Below are positions 42,760 to 51,251 of a DNA stretch of 64,000 bases, one piece after another. The notes under the pieces are model-generated. The model was not told the origin of the DNA. It saw nothing but the letters and a program-made list of their open reading frames with translations, and did not search any database. The number at the start of each line of letters is the position of its first letter. Within the stretch, counting starts at the first letter, position 1. The DNA is from Muricauda sp. SCSIO 64092 (GTDB lineage Bacteria; Bacteroidota; Bacteroidia; Flavobacteriales; Flavobacteriaceae), in assembly GCF_023016285.1 (NCBI RefSeq), contig NZ_CP095413.1, positions 3,162,001-3,226,000 of the forward strand, given 5' to 3'. The position numbers were made by a program, and so were the translations under genes.

Positions 42760-43659
42760 TTATACATCACATATTCGTATACCTTCTGCCAAAGCCACCA
42801 TTTTATCTTCATAGGTAGGAATGAACTCCTGTGCCACAAAACCTGTATAACCTGTTTTTTGTATAGCCTCCATAATGGCCGTGTAATTCAATTCTTGCGA
42901 ATCGTTGATTTCATTTCTACCGGGAACACCTCCTGTATGATAATGTGAGAAGTAATCATGGTAATTCTGTATCGTAGCAATGATATCACCTTCCATGATT
43001 TGCATATGGTAGATGTCATAAAGCAATTTAAAGTTTGGAGAGCCTATCTTATTGACCAGTTCAACCCCCCACAACGTGTGATCGCATTGATAATCTTTAT
43101 GGTTCACCTTGCTGTTCAATAGTTCCATCGTCAAGGTCACGCCCAGCTTTTCTGCCAATTTAACCAATGGTTCCAATCCTTTAGCACAGTTGTCCCAACC
43201 TTCATCATCATTTATTCCCTTTCGGTCACCAGAAAATACGATTACTTGTTGGATCCCATTGTCAGCTGCTTTTTTGATAAGACCTTCATAATTGGAAATA
43301 AGGGAAGCATGGTTCCCCTTATCATTAAAACCACGTTTAATACTGGCAAAGAAGTCCGTGCCCATGCTACAAATAAGTCCATGCTTCTTTGCCACATGCC
43401 ATTCGTCGGGTCTTAACAGGTCTATACCCTTAATGCCAATATCTTTGGCTTTCTCTGAAAATTCATCCAAAGGAATATCTGGATAGCACCATTTACACAC
43501 GGCATGATTTATATTTTCTTTTAGTTTTTTGATTTCCATTTTTTTGCTAGTCTTGGTTTGGTCAATACTCCCTTTCATTACATCTCCCAAAACGATGGTA
43601 CCGGAAGTTGCTATGATTTTCTTTATGGCCGAACGTCTTTCTTTTGATTCCATGTTCAT
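42760..43659 (-). CDS. Hydroxypyruvate-isomerase-like TIM-barrel protein
   Basis: Xylose-isomerase-like TIM barrel (AP_endonuc_2 family), 299 residues. The body reads NHAVCKWCYPDIPLDEFSEK, GIKGIDLLRPDEWHVAK, LTMELLNSKVNHKDY, LLYDIYHMQIMEGD, YHTGGVPGRNE and GFVAQEFIPT; the Glu, Asp/His, His and Glu residues form the usual metal site. An N-terminal extension with ERRSAIKKI resembles the twin-arginine-like leader seen on Bacteroidota relatives, so export is possible. The natural substrate is unknown: this family is annotated as hydroxypyruvate isomerase, but its place between galE and galT suggests isomerisation or epimerisation of a sugar from the PUL. Confidence 0.8.
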   Translation of the reverse strand: MNMESKERRSAIKKIIATSGTIVLGDVMKGSIDQTKTSKKMEIKKLKENINHAVCKWCYPDIPLDEFSEKAKDIGIKGIDLLRPDEWHVAKKHGLICSMGTDFFASIKRGFNDKGNHASLISNYEGLIKKAADNGIQQVIVFSGDRKGINDDEGWDNCAKGLEPLVKLAEKLGVTLTMELLNSKVNHKDYQCDHTLWGVELVNKIGSPNFKLLYDIYHMQIMEGDIIATIQNYHDYFSHYHTGGVPGRNEINDSQELNYTAIMEAIQKTGYTGFVAQEFIPTYEDKMVALAEGIRICDV

Positions 43660-43674
43660 ATTATTTCATGTACC

Positions 43675-44694
43675 TTATAAAAAGCTTTTGATTAATTTCA
43701 CAGCTTGTTCGGCAGTAATATCCCGTTGTGGTGAACCAAACATTTCATAGCCCACCATAAACTTTTTGACCGTTGCGCTCCTTAATAGGGGAGGGTAGAA
43801 GCTCATATGCCAGTGCCAATGCTCATTGTCCTCACTGTTCGTAGGGGCTTGATGAATACCACTTGAATACGGGAAGGAGCAATTAAAAATTTTGTCATAA
43901 GCCGCTGTAATGTTCTTTATAGCATCGGCAAAGTCCATTTCTTCCATTTCCGACAACAGAGCGATGTGCTGTTGGTGCTTTTTGGGTACGACCATGGTCT
44001 CAAACGGCCATACCGCCCAAAAGGGTACCAAAATCACAAAGCCGTCATTCTCATAAATAATGCGCTCATTCTTTTCAAGTTCTTGACCAAGGTAAGTCTG
44101 CAATAGGGACTCTTGGTTTTCCGCAAAAAAAATTCTTTGACTATGGTTTTTTTTGACGACTTCGTTGGGAAGGGTGGACTGACCCCATATTTGTCCGTGT
44201 GGATGTGGATTGCTACAACCCATGATTGCTCCTTTGTTCTCAAAGATTTGTACGTAATTGATAAAGTCGCGGCTACCCAACTCTTTATATTCCCTTTTCC
44301 AAGCCTTTACCACTTTTGTGATTTCGAAAACGGTCATCTGTGCCAGACTTTTGTTATGGTCAGGACTAAAACAGACCACACGACAAATGCCCCGTTCGCC
44401 CTCAGCCCATAGCAGGCCCTCCCTAACCGTTCCCAAATGGGCCTTTTCCTGGAGTGCCGCAAAATCGTTGTTGAAGATGAAAACATCTTGATAATCGGGA
44501 TTGGTCATCCCATTGGCTCTTGTACTGCCCGCACATAGATAACAGTTGGGGTCATGACTCGGTAGCACATCGTTGATTACCTCCTCTTCTTGACCTTGCC
44601 ATGGGCGCTTTGCCCTATGGGGAGACACCAAGACCCATTCTTGCGTTAGAATGTTATATCGTTTATGCGAATAGTCCTGTAACTGGGCATTCAT
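43675..44694 (-). CDS. galT: UDP-glucose-hexose-1-phosphate uridylyltransferase
   Basis: Leloir enzyme that moves UMP from UDP-glucose to galactose-1-phosphate. It has 339 residues, cytoplasmic. Motifs are HRAKRPWQGQEEEV, the zinc-type pair CYLCAG, the catalytic HPH triad in CSNPHPHGQIWGQS, and the C-terminal EHWHWHMSFYPPLLRSATVK with further metal ligands. It overlaps galK by 4 bp, indicating coupled translation. Confidence 0.96.
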   Translation of the reverse strand: MNAQLQDYSHKRYNILTQEWVLVSPHRAKRPWQGQEEEVINDVLPSHDPNCYLCAGSTRANGMTNPDYQDVFIFNNDFAALQEKAHLGTVREGLLWAEGERGICRVVCFSPDHNKSLAQMTVFEITKVVKAWKREYKELGSRDFINYVQIFENKGAIMGCSNPHPHGQIWGQSTLPNEVVKKNHSQRIFFAENQESLLQTYLGQELEKNERIIYENDGFVILVPFWAVWPFETMVVPKKHQQHIALLSEMEEMDFADAIKNITAAYDKIFNCSFPYSSGIHQAPTNSEDNEHWHWHMSFYPPLLRSATVKKFMVGYEMFGSPQRDITAEQAVKLIKSFL

Positions 44695-45863
44695 TGCAGT
44701 TGTTTTGCTATGGTTCGATCAATGATATGGGTGCCATCCGATAAGGCTACATGGTACACGGAACAGTCCTTATTGAACTTTTTGGCATAGGCCGCGGAAA
44801 CCGATTTTACAAAGGCTTCAACAGATGTTCTGGTAACCAAATTGATTGTGCAGCCCCCAAAGCCACCTCCCATCATCCTAGCCCCTATCACATTGGGATT
44901 TTCCTTGGCGCGATCGACCAGAAAATCAAGTTCTTCGCAGCTTACCTTATATTGTTTGGATAAGCCTTCATGCGATTGGTAAATGAGTTGGCCCAAAGTC
45001 TCCAAATCGTTGTTCTCGATGGCTTTTGCCGCCTGAATGGTTCTTCCTGTTTCTTGCACTATGTATAAGGCCTTTTGATAGTTTTCTTCCGAAACCTTAT
45101 CTCTTATTTGTTCCAAATCGGCTCCCGAAGCATCTCGTAATGCAACTATTCCGAGAACCTTGGAAACCAGTTCACAAGCAGCGCGCCTGTCGTTGTAGGC
45201 ACTGGTGGATAGACTGTGTTTTACGTTGGTGTTGATCAACACGAGTCGATGGTCTTTAAAATCTATATGATAGGGCTTTGCTTTTATGGTCCTGCAATCT
45301 AAGTGAAGCGCATGGTCCTTTATACCGAACATACTGGCGTACTGGTCCATAATTCCACATTTGACCCCTACATAGTTGTGTTCGGCCTTTTGGGAGATAA
45401 AAATCATTTCCTCTTTTGAAAAGCCCAATTGAAATAATTCGTTCAGACCAAGGGTCACGCTGTTCTCCAAGGCCGCGGAAGATGACATACCAGCGCCTTC
45501 AGGAATATTACCTTTCAGCACAATATTGAAATTGCCAAGAACTTTGCCCTGTTTTTGAATTTCGGCGACCACCCCCAGTACATAGTTTTCCCAGCTACCT
45601 TCTTTTGAGGGCTTTATTTTATCCAATTCAAAAACAATTGTACTGTCAAAGTCCAGGGCAATCGCGGTGCAGTAGGTTGTATCGCTTTTATGGATTGCCG
45701 CCACAACACCCATATCAACAGCTGCGGGAAAAACAAATCCATCATTGTAGTCGGTATGTTCGCCTATGATGTTTATTCTGCCTGGTGAAAAAATCAATAA
45801 AGGTTCTTTCTTGAATCTTTCTGCGAACGTTTCCTTCACATCATTTAACAGTGCTTTGATCAT
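44691..45863 (-). CDS. galK: Galactokinase
   Basis: Phosphorylates alpha-D-galactose at C1 using ATP. It has 390 residues and all GHMP-kinase motifs: galactokinase signature GRINIIGEHTDYNDGFVFP, ATP-binding GNIPEGAGMSSSAALEN, and the C-terminal GARMMGGGFGGCTINLV. Cytoplasmic. It is the first enzyme gene after the GntR regulator (88-bp gap) and overlaps galT by 4 bp. Confidence 0.97.
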   Translation of the reverse strand: MIKALLNDVKETFAERFKKEPLLIFSPGRINIIGEHTDYNDGFVFPAAVDMGVVAAIHKSDTTYCTAIALDFDSTIVFELDKIKPSKEGSWENYVLGVVAEIQKQGKVLGNFNIVLKGNIPEGAGMSSSAALENSVTLGLNELFQLGFSKEEMIFISQKAEHNYVGVKCGIMDQYASMFGIKDHALHLDCRTIKAKPYHIDFKDHRLVLINTNVKHSLSTSAYNDRRAACELVSKVLGIVALRDASGADLEQIRDKVSEENYQKALYIVQETGRTIQAAKAIENNDLETLGQLIYQSHEGLSKQYKVSCEELDFLVDRAKENPNVIGARMMGGGFGGCTINLVTRTSVEAFVKSVSAAYAKKFNKDCSVYHVALSDGTHIIDRTIAKQLQ

Positions 45864-45951
45864 ATGGGTTCAGGTATCTAAATTTTTGCGAACGATGTCA
45901 ATGCTAAATCCAACTTCTCTTGTGTTTTCATTGTTTTGTTCATTCCATCTG

Positions 45952-46944
45952 CTATAAGGAGTTCCGAATTATGAGATTGTTGGGGTTTTCAATTTGAACT
46001 TGTTCTTTGTTCATGATCATTTTGGCCAAACGTTTTCCCATAGCATTAAAGTCTGTGGATATGGTGGTGATCCCACCTTCCACAATCTCTTTGAGCAGGG
46101 TATCGTTATACGAAATCACTCCAATATCCTTACCTAGCTCAAACTGTAATCCCTTGACTTTTTTGATCAAGGTCAACAGACTTTTGTCATCTGGCATAAT
46201 ATGGAGTTCACCTTTATTAAGGACTTGATATTTTAATTCATCGACAACCTCATATTTCAAGCCATATTCCCCACAAAACTTTAGAAATCCGTCCAGCATC
46301 CCTTTGGGCTGTTTCTTTTTGTCAAAGACCAAAATCAACTTGTCGTATTTTTCGATTCGATCTAAGGCCTTTGTCAAGTTGCCAAAAATGGCCTCATTAA
46401 AGTTTTGGTAGATGGACGGATATTGTGATAAATCATCATGCATTTGATCTAGAATGTAAACTCGATCAGCAGGCAAGTTTTTAATATCATATAGGGTATC
46501 CTCCAAGTTGGCGGGCATGATTACATAGTAATTGTAGTTCCCAATGTTATCATGGATGAGTTTGCTGAAAATGGATTTGTTGAAGTGATGGAAGAAAATG
46601 TCTACTTGACTGTTTCCGCCTAGGTTTTCTAAAAAGGAATTGTATAAGTCCTCTTTAAAGGCATTGAGTTCGTCAAAAAGCAGGAAAATCTTTTGGGCAA
46701 CAGTAATGTTTTCACTCGCCACATAATATCCTTTTCCAACCACCGACTGAATAATACCCCGATTTTTCAAATCGTTAAACGCCATAAGAACGGTATCCCT
46801 AGATAGCTTGTGCTCTTTTTTCACCTCATTAATGGAGGGTATTTGATCACCTTTTTGTAAAACGCCTGAAACTATGGCCTCTTCAATGGAGGTGATGATC
46901 TGCCTATATTTTGGGATTCCTATTTTACTTTTAATCTCCATCAT
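45952..46944 (-). CDS. GntR-family regulator with periplasmic-binding-like sensor domain
   Basis: Transcription regulator, 330 residues. The N-terminal winged helix (YRQIITSIEEAIVSGVLQKG, then HKLSRDTVLMAFNDLKNRGI) is joined to a C-terminal sugar-sensor domain of the LacI/periplasmic-binding-protein type rather than the UTRA or FCD type. It is divergent from the symporter gene with a 106-bp shared control region that contains a palindrome. It probably senses galactose and controls both sglT and the gal operon. Confidence 0.92.
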   Translation of the reverse strand: MMEIKSKIGIPKYRQIITSIEEAIVSGVLQKGDQIPSINEVKKEHKLSRDTVLMAFNDLKNRGIIQSVVGKGYYVASENITVAQKIFLLFDELNAFKEDLYNSFLENLGGNSQVDIFFHHFNKSIFSKLIHDNIGNYNYYVIMPANLEDTLYDIKNLPADRVYILDQMHDDLSQYPSIYQNFNEAIFGNLTKALDRIEKYDKLILVFDKKKQPKGMLDGFLKFCGEYGLKYEVVDELKYQVLNKGELHIMPDDKSLLTLIKKVKGLQFELGKDIGVISYNDTLLKEIVEGGITTISTDFNAMGKRLAKMIMNKEQVQIENPNNLIIRNSL

Positions 46945-46955
46945 AACGATTGTAA

Positions 46956-46963
46956 CAAATATA
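46956..46963 (-). promoter_or_regulatory. Promoter -7 box for gntR
   Basis: Read on the - strand the sequence is TATATTTG, a perfect match to the Bacteroidota -7 element TAnnTTTG, 12 bp before the gntR start. No good TTG -33 element is found at the usual distance; the operator palindrome occupies that spacer. Confidence 0.6.
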
Positions 46964-46972
46964 CAAAAACCT

Positions 46973-46988
46973 ACTGGACCCTACCAGT
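46973..46988. promoter_or_regulatory. Palindromic operator between gntR and sglT
   Basis: ACTGG-ACCCTA-CCAGT is an inverted repeat with 5-bp arms. It lies directly upstream of the gntR -7 box and touches the -33 TTG of sglT, so a bound regulator would block both promoters. The GntR protein next to it is the natural candidate. Confidence 0.55.
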
Positions 46989-47017
46989 TGCTTTTTGATA
47001 TTTTATTTTTATCTTTA
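46988..47017 (+). promoter_or_regulatory. Promoter for the sglT-type symporter
   Basis: TTG at 46988-46990, a 19-bp spacer, then TATCTTTA at 47010-47017. This fits the Bacteroidota TTG-N19/21-TAnnTTTG pattern with one mismatch, and leaves a leader of about 27 bp before the ATG at 47051. Confidence 0.6.
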
Positions 47018-47050
47018 GAATCTGAATTACATTAACCAAACCATCTGATT

Positions 47051-48712
47051 ATGACTGCAGGATTTGATTTCTGGGACTATGTGGTATTTGTGGCCTATGC
47101 CATTCTAATTTTGGGAGTGGGTCTTTGGGTGTCAAGGGACAAAAAGGGACACCAGAAGAATGCCGAAGACTATTTTTTGGCCGGTAAATCTTTGCCTTGG
47201 TGGGCTATTGGCGCTTCGTTGATTGCGGCCAATATCTCTGCGGAACAGTTTATTGGTATGTCGGGTTCAGGATTTGCACTGGGTTTGGCTATTGCTTCCT
47301 ACGAATGGATGGCTGCCCTGACCTTAATTATTGTTGGAAAGTATTTTCTTCCCATTTTCATAGAGAAGGGACTGTACACCATTCCCGAGTTTGTGGAAAA
47401 ACGCTTTTCGACCAACCTAAAGACCATATTGGCCGTTTTTTGGTTGGCATTATATGTGTTTGTCAACCTTACTTCTGTACTGTATTTGGGGGGATTGGCC
47501 ATTGAAACCATCATGGGCGTAGATATGATATATGCCATTATAGGTTTAGCATTATTCGCTGCGGCCTATTCCCTTTACGGTGGGTTATCGGCCGTAGCTT
47601 GGACCGATGTCATTCAGGTGATTTTCTTGGTACTGGGTGGATTGGTGACCACTTATTTGGCTTTAAACACAGTTTCTGGAGGAGAAGGGGTCATGGCTGG
47701 TTTTCATAAGGTCTGGGACACTGCTCCTGAAAAATTTCACATGGTTTTGGATAAGTTCAACGCAGATGGTAGTCCCAACAGCAACTATTTAGATTTGCCG
47801 GGTATTTGGGTATTGATTGGGGGGCTTTGGGTGGCCAATTTGTATTATTGGGGATTTAACCAATATATTATTCAAAGAACATTGGCTGCCAAATCCTTAA
47901 AGGAGTCACAAAAGGGCATTTTGTTGGCCGCTTTTTTAAAACTGTTGATTCCATTGATTGTGGTAGTGCCTGGTATAGCGGCCTATGTGATGGTAAATGA
48001 CCCTGAGATTATGACCTCTTTAGGCGAAGTGGGACAAATGAACACCCCGTCTTTGGAACAAGCCGATAAGGCCTATCCATGGTTGTTGCAATTTTTACCT
48101 ACTGGACTTAAAGGTATCGCTTTTGCTGCTTTGGCTGCTGCCATAGTTTCTTCATTGGCTTCTATGCTGAATTCCACTTCAACCATCTTTACAATGGATA
48201 TCTACAAACAGTACTTTAGTAAAAATGCGAGTGATAAAAAGATTGTCAATGTGGGAAGGGTCACAGCAGCCATTGCTTTGATTATCGCTGTATTGGTTGC
48301 ACCTTTATTGAACGGATTGGATCAGGCCTTCCAGTACATCCAAGAGTATACAGGTTTGGTGAGCCCTGGTATCTTGGCCGTGTTTCTCTTGGGATTATTC
48401 TATAAGAAAACGACTAACAAGGCTGCCATTTGGGGAGCTGTTCTTTCCATTCCTTTGGCCTTGTCGCTCAAAATCTTGCCAACAAGCATAACTTCCTTTG
48501 AGTGGCTGGCTCCTTGGATGCACCAGATGGGATTGACCACTTTGTTGACCATGGCCATCATTGTTTTGTTGAGCTATTTTGAGGCCAAGGGAGCTGATGA
48601 CCCCAAAGGTATTCCATTGACCAGGGAATTTTTTAGAACAACCCCATTGTTCAACATTGGTTCATTTGTGATTATGATTCTGTTGGCTGTATTGTATGCC
48701 ATGTTTTGGTAA
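47051..48712 (+). CDS. sglT: Sodium/galactose symporter, SSS family
   Basis: Inner-membrane Na+-coupled sugar importer of 553 residues with about 14 hydrophobic segments. The stretch LAGKSLPWWAIGASLIAANI, SAEQFIGMSGSGFALGLAIA, YTIPEFVEKRFSTNLKTILA, NLYYWGFNQYIIQRTLAAKS, AALAAAIVSSLASMLNST and EYTGLVSPGILAVFLLGLF is nearly the same as I know from Vibrio vSGLT, including the Gln and Asn residues (SAEQF, WGFNQY) used for galactose binding and the sodium-site serines (SSLASMLNS). Galactose (or glucose) is therefore the likely substrate. It is divergent from the GntR regulator and gal operon and supplies them with sugar. Confidence 0.95.
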   Translation: MTAGFDFWDYVVFVAYAILILGVGLWVSRDKKGHQKNAEDYFLAGKSLPWWAIGASLIAANISAEQFIGMSGSGFALGLAIASYEWMAALTLIIVGKYFLPIFIEKGLYTIPEFVEKRFSTNLKTILAVFWLALYVFVNLTSVLYLGGLAIETIMGVDMIYAIIGLALFAAAYSLYGGLSAVAWTDVIQVIFLVLGGLVTTYLALNTVSGGEGVMAGFHKVWDTAPEKFHMVLDKFNADGSPNSNYLDLPGIWVLIGGLWVANLYYWGFNQYIIQRTLAAKSLKESQKGILLAAFLKLLIPLIVVVPGIAAYVMVNDPEIMTSLGEVGQMNTPSLEQADKAYPWLLQFLPTGLKGIAFAALAAAIVSSLASMLNSTSTIFTMDIYKQYFSKNASDKKIVNVGRVTAAIALIIAVLVAPLLNGLDQAFQYIQEYTGLVSPGILAVFLLGLFYKKTTNKAAIWGAVLSIPLALSLKILPTSITSFEWLAPWMHQMGLTTLLTMAIIVLLSYFEAKGADDPKGIPLTREFFRTTPLFNIGSFVIMILLAVLYAMFW

Positions 48713-48894
48713 ATAGTTTACAGCTTAATCCAAAACTTGGTTTTCAAAAGAACTTGTAAAAAAAGAAGTTTTATCTTCTTATCAAGGACCCTACAAAGAA
48801 GTATTATCGTGTTATTCTAACCATATCATTAAAAGGGGTTATTACCAAGTGGTTGTCCTTTTTGATTTATAACAACTTATTTTAAGTTGACGAA

Positions 48895-49672
48895 CTACAA
48901 CCGAATTTCGGATTCCAACGTATCCCCAGCCTTCAATATATTGTTCAATTTCCACCGATAGCCAACATCTTTGTTTTGGTTACCCTTGGCATCTACTATT
49001 TTACCATTTATTTTCAATACGGCAAACCGCGCATTGACACCATCGAGTAGTTTTAGGTCAAGTTGGTTTAGAACCAATTTCCCATAGGTCAGTTGCAAGC
49101 CGTTGTGCTGTAAGCCGTCTTTATGTTTCTGGCTAAAACTGCCCCAACCTTCGGCCACCATAAAGGGAGCCCTAAAATCATCAGGGGACAATTTTGGATT
49201 AAGGGCCAAATGTCCTTTGGGGCCGTGGTAGTCGTATCTGCAAACAGCCAAGAAGACCGCATAACTGGCCATGGAGCGACTATAATGGTCGCTGCATTCA
49301 ATTTCATTATAGAGATTTCGCTTGTTGGCCGTATAGCGATCGTGTACTGCCCTGGTTGTTGCCAGGCCCGTTTCCAAAAGACCCTCATATACCATATGCG
49401 CTGCCACTTGGTATTCAAAACCGTTCATGGCCTCGTCAAAATAGATTCCGGGTCCGCTCCATTCTTTGGGGAACTGTTCCCGATTTTCCATTCCCGGAAC
49501 AGCCTTGTCATCGCCTCCATAGGGCCAAGTGCACATGATTGTTGCTGCTTCCCCTTGAGTGGCATAGATTCTTGGACCTTTGATTACCTTATGTCGCAAT
49601 TGGTAATCGAAAGCATCCGGAGCTAAATTATATTTCCAAATGGACTCCAGTGTGGATATCGTCTCCTTTTGG
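48895..49672 (-). pseudogene. GH116-like (DUF608) gene truncated at its 5' side
   Basis: About 258 C-terminal residues of a GH116-like glycosidase on the - strand: ETISTLESIWKYNL, GEAATIMCTWPYGG, FDEAMNGFEYQVAAHMVYEG, NEIECSDHYSRSMASY and FMVAEGWGSFSQKHKDGL, parallel to the intact copy at 23632-26259 (EVWTAQEHQVAANMI, NEIEYGNHYTRAMSGY, FIVAEGWGSY). The homology stops abruptly near 49672. The ORF goes on to 49764 but that part is antisense to the ThiF-like gene and has no GH116 content. The catalytic N-terminal two thirds are missing. Confidence 0.88.
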
Positions 49673-49683
49673 GGTACCACACG

Positions 49684-50466
49684 TTCCGAAACTCCTATGG
49701 CATCTTGGCACGCTTGGCAAGGCTTGACCATGCCCTTTTCCAAATGGGACACCCTGGGCTGCACCTGACCGTTTTCGATGGGGATACCGTGCAGCCCTCC
49801 AATGTGGGAAGACAGGGCTATGTGCCACGGGACGTGGGTGAGAACAAGGCCATCTGTGCCGTGACCAAGATTAACATGAGCTTTGGATTGGAGTGAGAGG
49901 CCGTTCCAGAACAGATAGGGTCAAGCGACCCTAGATTACGGGCGAACATCGTCATTAGTTGTGTGGACGGTGCCGGGTTCCGGCTTGGGTTGGCAAAACG
50001 GTTGGAGCGGCCACTCGATGGCCTTAACCCCTATACCAAAAAGTTTTACTGGTTGGACTTGGGCAATGGCAAATACTTTGGGCAGTTCGTTCTTGGCAGT
50101 CTTTTTACCGAGGGCAATCGGGGGATGGAGGGTAGGGATATTCAACGATTGGATCACATTATAGATATGTTCCTCAATCTAATGGAGATGGAAAACGACA
50201 GGGAACAGGGGCAGGGGTGCAGTTATGCCGATAAGCTTCAAGAACAGTCGTTGTTCATCAACGATGCCCTGACCAGTTCGGCCTCACATTGCCTGTACGC
50301 TCTATTGGTCAACAAAAAGATAGACTATCACGGGGCTTTCGTCAACTTGGAGAGCGGAAGGACAAACCCTATTCCCGTACGATGCCCAATACCAACAAAT
50401 AAAACCAACAAAAAAAAGTTGAACCCTAAAACAGAAACCTATGTTACCAATGGAAACCCTTTATGA
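49684..50466 (+). pseudogene. PRTRC-type ThiF/E1-like gene, truncated and with one in-frame TGA
   Basis: The + strand frame reads LARLARLDHALFQMGHPG, LHLTVFDGDTVQPSNVGRQG, YVPRDVGENKA, then after a single TGA at 49894-49896 continues in the same frame: RANIVISCVDGAGFR, KFYWLDLGNGKYFGQFVLGS, QEQSLFINDALTSSASHCLY and HGAFVNLESGR. These match the PRTRC-system ThiF family (E1-like adenylation protein) found on bacterial plasmids and integrative elements. The first part, including the nucleotide-binding GxGGxG loop, is missing at the junction with the GH116 fragment, and the stop lies where a Trp codon (TGG) would fit (FGLEW). It marks the left end of a mobile element. Confidence 0.82.
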
Positions 50467-50680
50467 AAAATTGCCTTTTTTGGGCTTCATCTTCTTTTTT
50501 GCCCTGACCCTGAAGGGATTGTTTCGATTGAAACGTTTTCTACGCCTCCCATGGCTATTGTTCCTTTTCTTACTTTTTGCTATTCCCTTTATCAAAGACC
50601 TGTTATGGCTGTTCGCTGCCATGGAACTGTCCATTTGGGGCTACCATCTGGCGAGCAAATGGCCGTGGCCCATCGTTTGA
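50441..50680 (+). CDS. Small membrane protein, function unknown
   Basis: A 79-residue hydrophobic protein with two or three membrane segments (FLGFIFFFALTLKGL, WLLFLFLLFAIPFIKDLLWL) and a basic loop between them (FRLKRFLRL). It overlaps the end of the ThiF-like frame by 26 bp, so it was co-translated with that gene in the mobile element. ATG 50450 is an alternative start. It converges on the defence operon's last gene (37 bp apart). No family recognised. Confidence 0.55.
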   Translation: MLPMETLYEKLPFLGFIFFFALTLKGLFRLKRFLRLPWLLFLFLLFAIPFIKDLLWLFAAMELSIWGYHLASKWPWPIV

Positions 50681-50717
50681 ATGTTAATGGGAACATCGTC
50701 CCCTTAAAAACAGGATT

Positions 50718-51251
50718 TTAGGGTTGGTCATTCTGCGATTCACTTTTAATAAGGTCTTTCGCAAAATCAATGAACAGCTTATAGGCTCTGGTAAACGAAT
50801 ATTTGTCCTCAGGATGTTTAACGGCTATGTTCCTTTTCACAAGCGTACTTTCAATCAGTTTTTTGATATTGCCAACTTCGTTCAATTGTTTGTTGGCCTC
50901 GATAACATCCGTCCAAGTGCTGTTTGTGATATAATCAATGAGTTCATCCAAATGGAAATCGGAATATCTCAGTTCATCCAAAAAGTTTCTTCCATCCTTG
51001 TCCAACTCATAGCATAAAACGGAGAAAAATATGCAGATGTCCCTAGAGGTGTTTTCTTGTGTTTCATCAGATATCAGATAATAGAAATCTTGTGTTCCCT
51101 TGAGTTCATACCCAAAGGACACATCAAAGAACTTGGTGTAAAAGCCCTCTTGTTCACTTACCTTGATGATATCAAAAAGGGGTTCGTCCGCGGTGATGAA
51201 CCTCCCATCCCTTAGTGAATCGACTATCTGCCTGTGCTTATTCGGATACAT
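50718..51251 (-). CDS. JetB/MukE-like (KITE-type) subunit of an SMC defence operon
   Basis: A 177-residue acidic protein, last of four overlapping genes. The pattern of an N-terminal helix pair (HRQIVDSLRDGRFITADE), then DVSFGYELKGTQDFYYLISD and a winged-helix-like C-terminal part (IKKLIESTLVKRNIAVKHPE), resembles JetB/MukE (DUF4194-type) tandem winged-helix subunits of SMC complexes, which are about 200 residues. Similarity is by size, order and overall pattern, not by a clear motif. It overlaps the preceding gene by 14 bp. Confidence 0.55.
   Translation of the reverse strand: MYPNKHRQIVDSLRDGRFITADEPLFDIIKVSEQEGFYTKFFDVSFGYELKGTQDFYYLISDETQENTSRDICIFFSVLCYELDKDGRNFLDELRYSDFHLDELIDYITNSTWTDVIEANKQLNEVGNIKKLIESTLVKRNIAVKHPEDKYSFTRAYKLFIDFAKDLIKSESQNDQP

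Noticed and set aside
49123..49626. + strand ORF of 167 codons
   Set aside because: Antisense to the truncated GH116-like gene, whose motifs are clear on the - strand.
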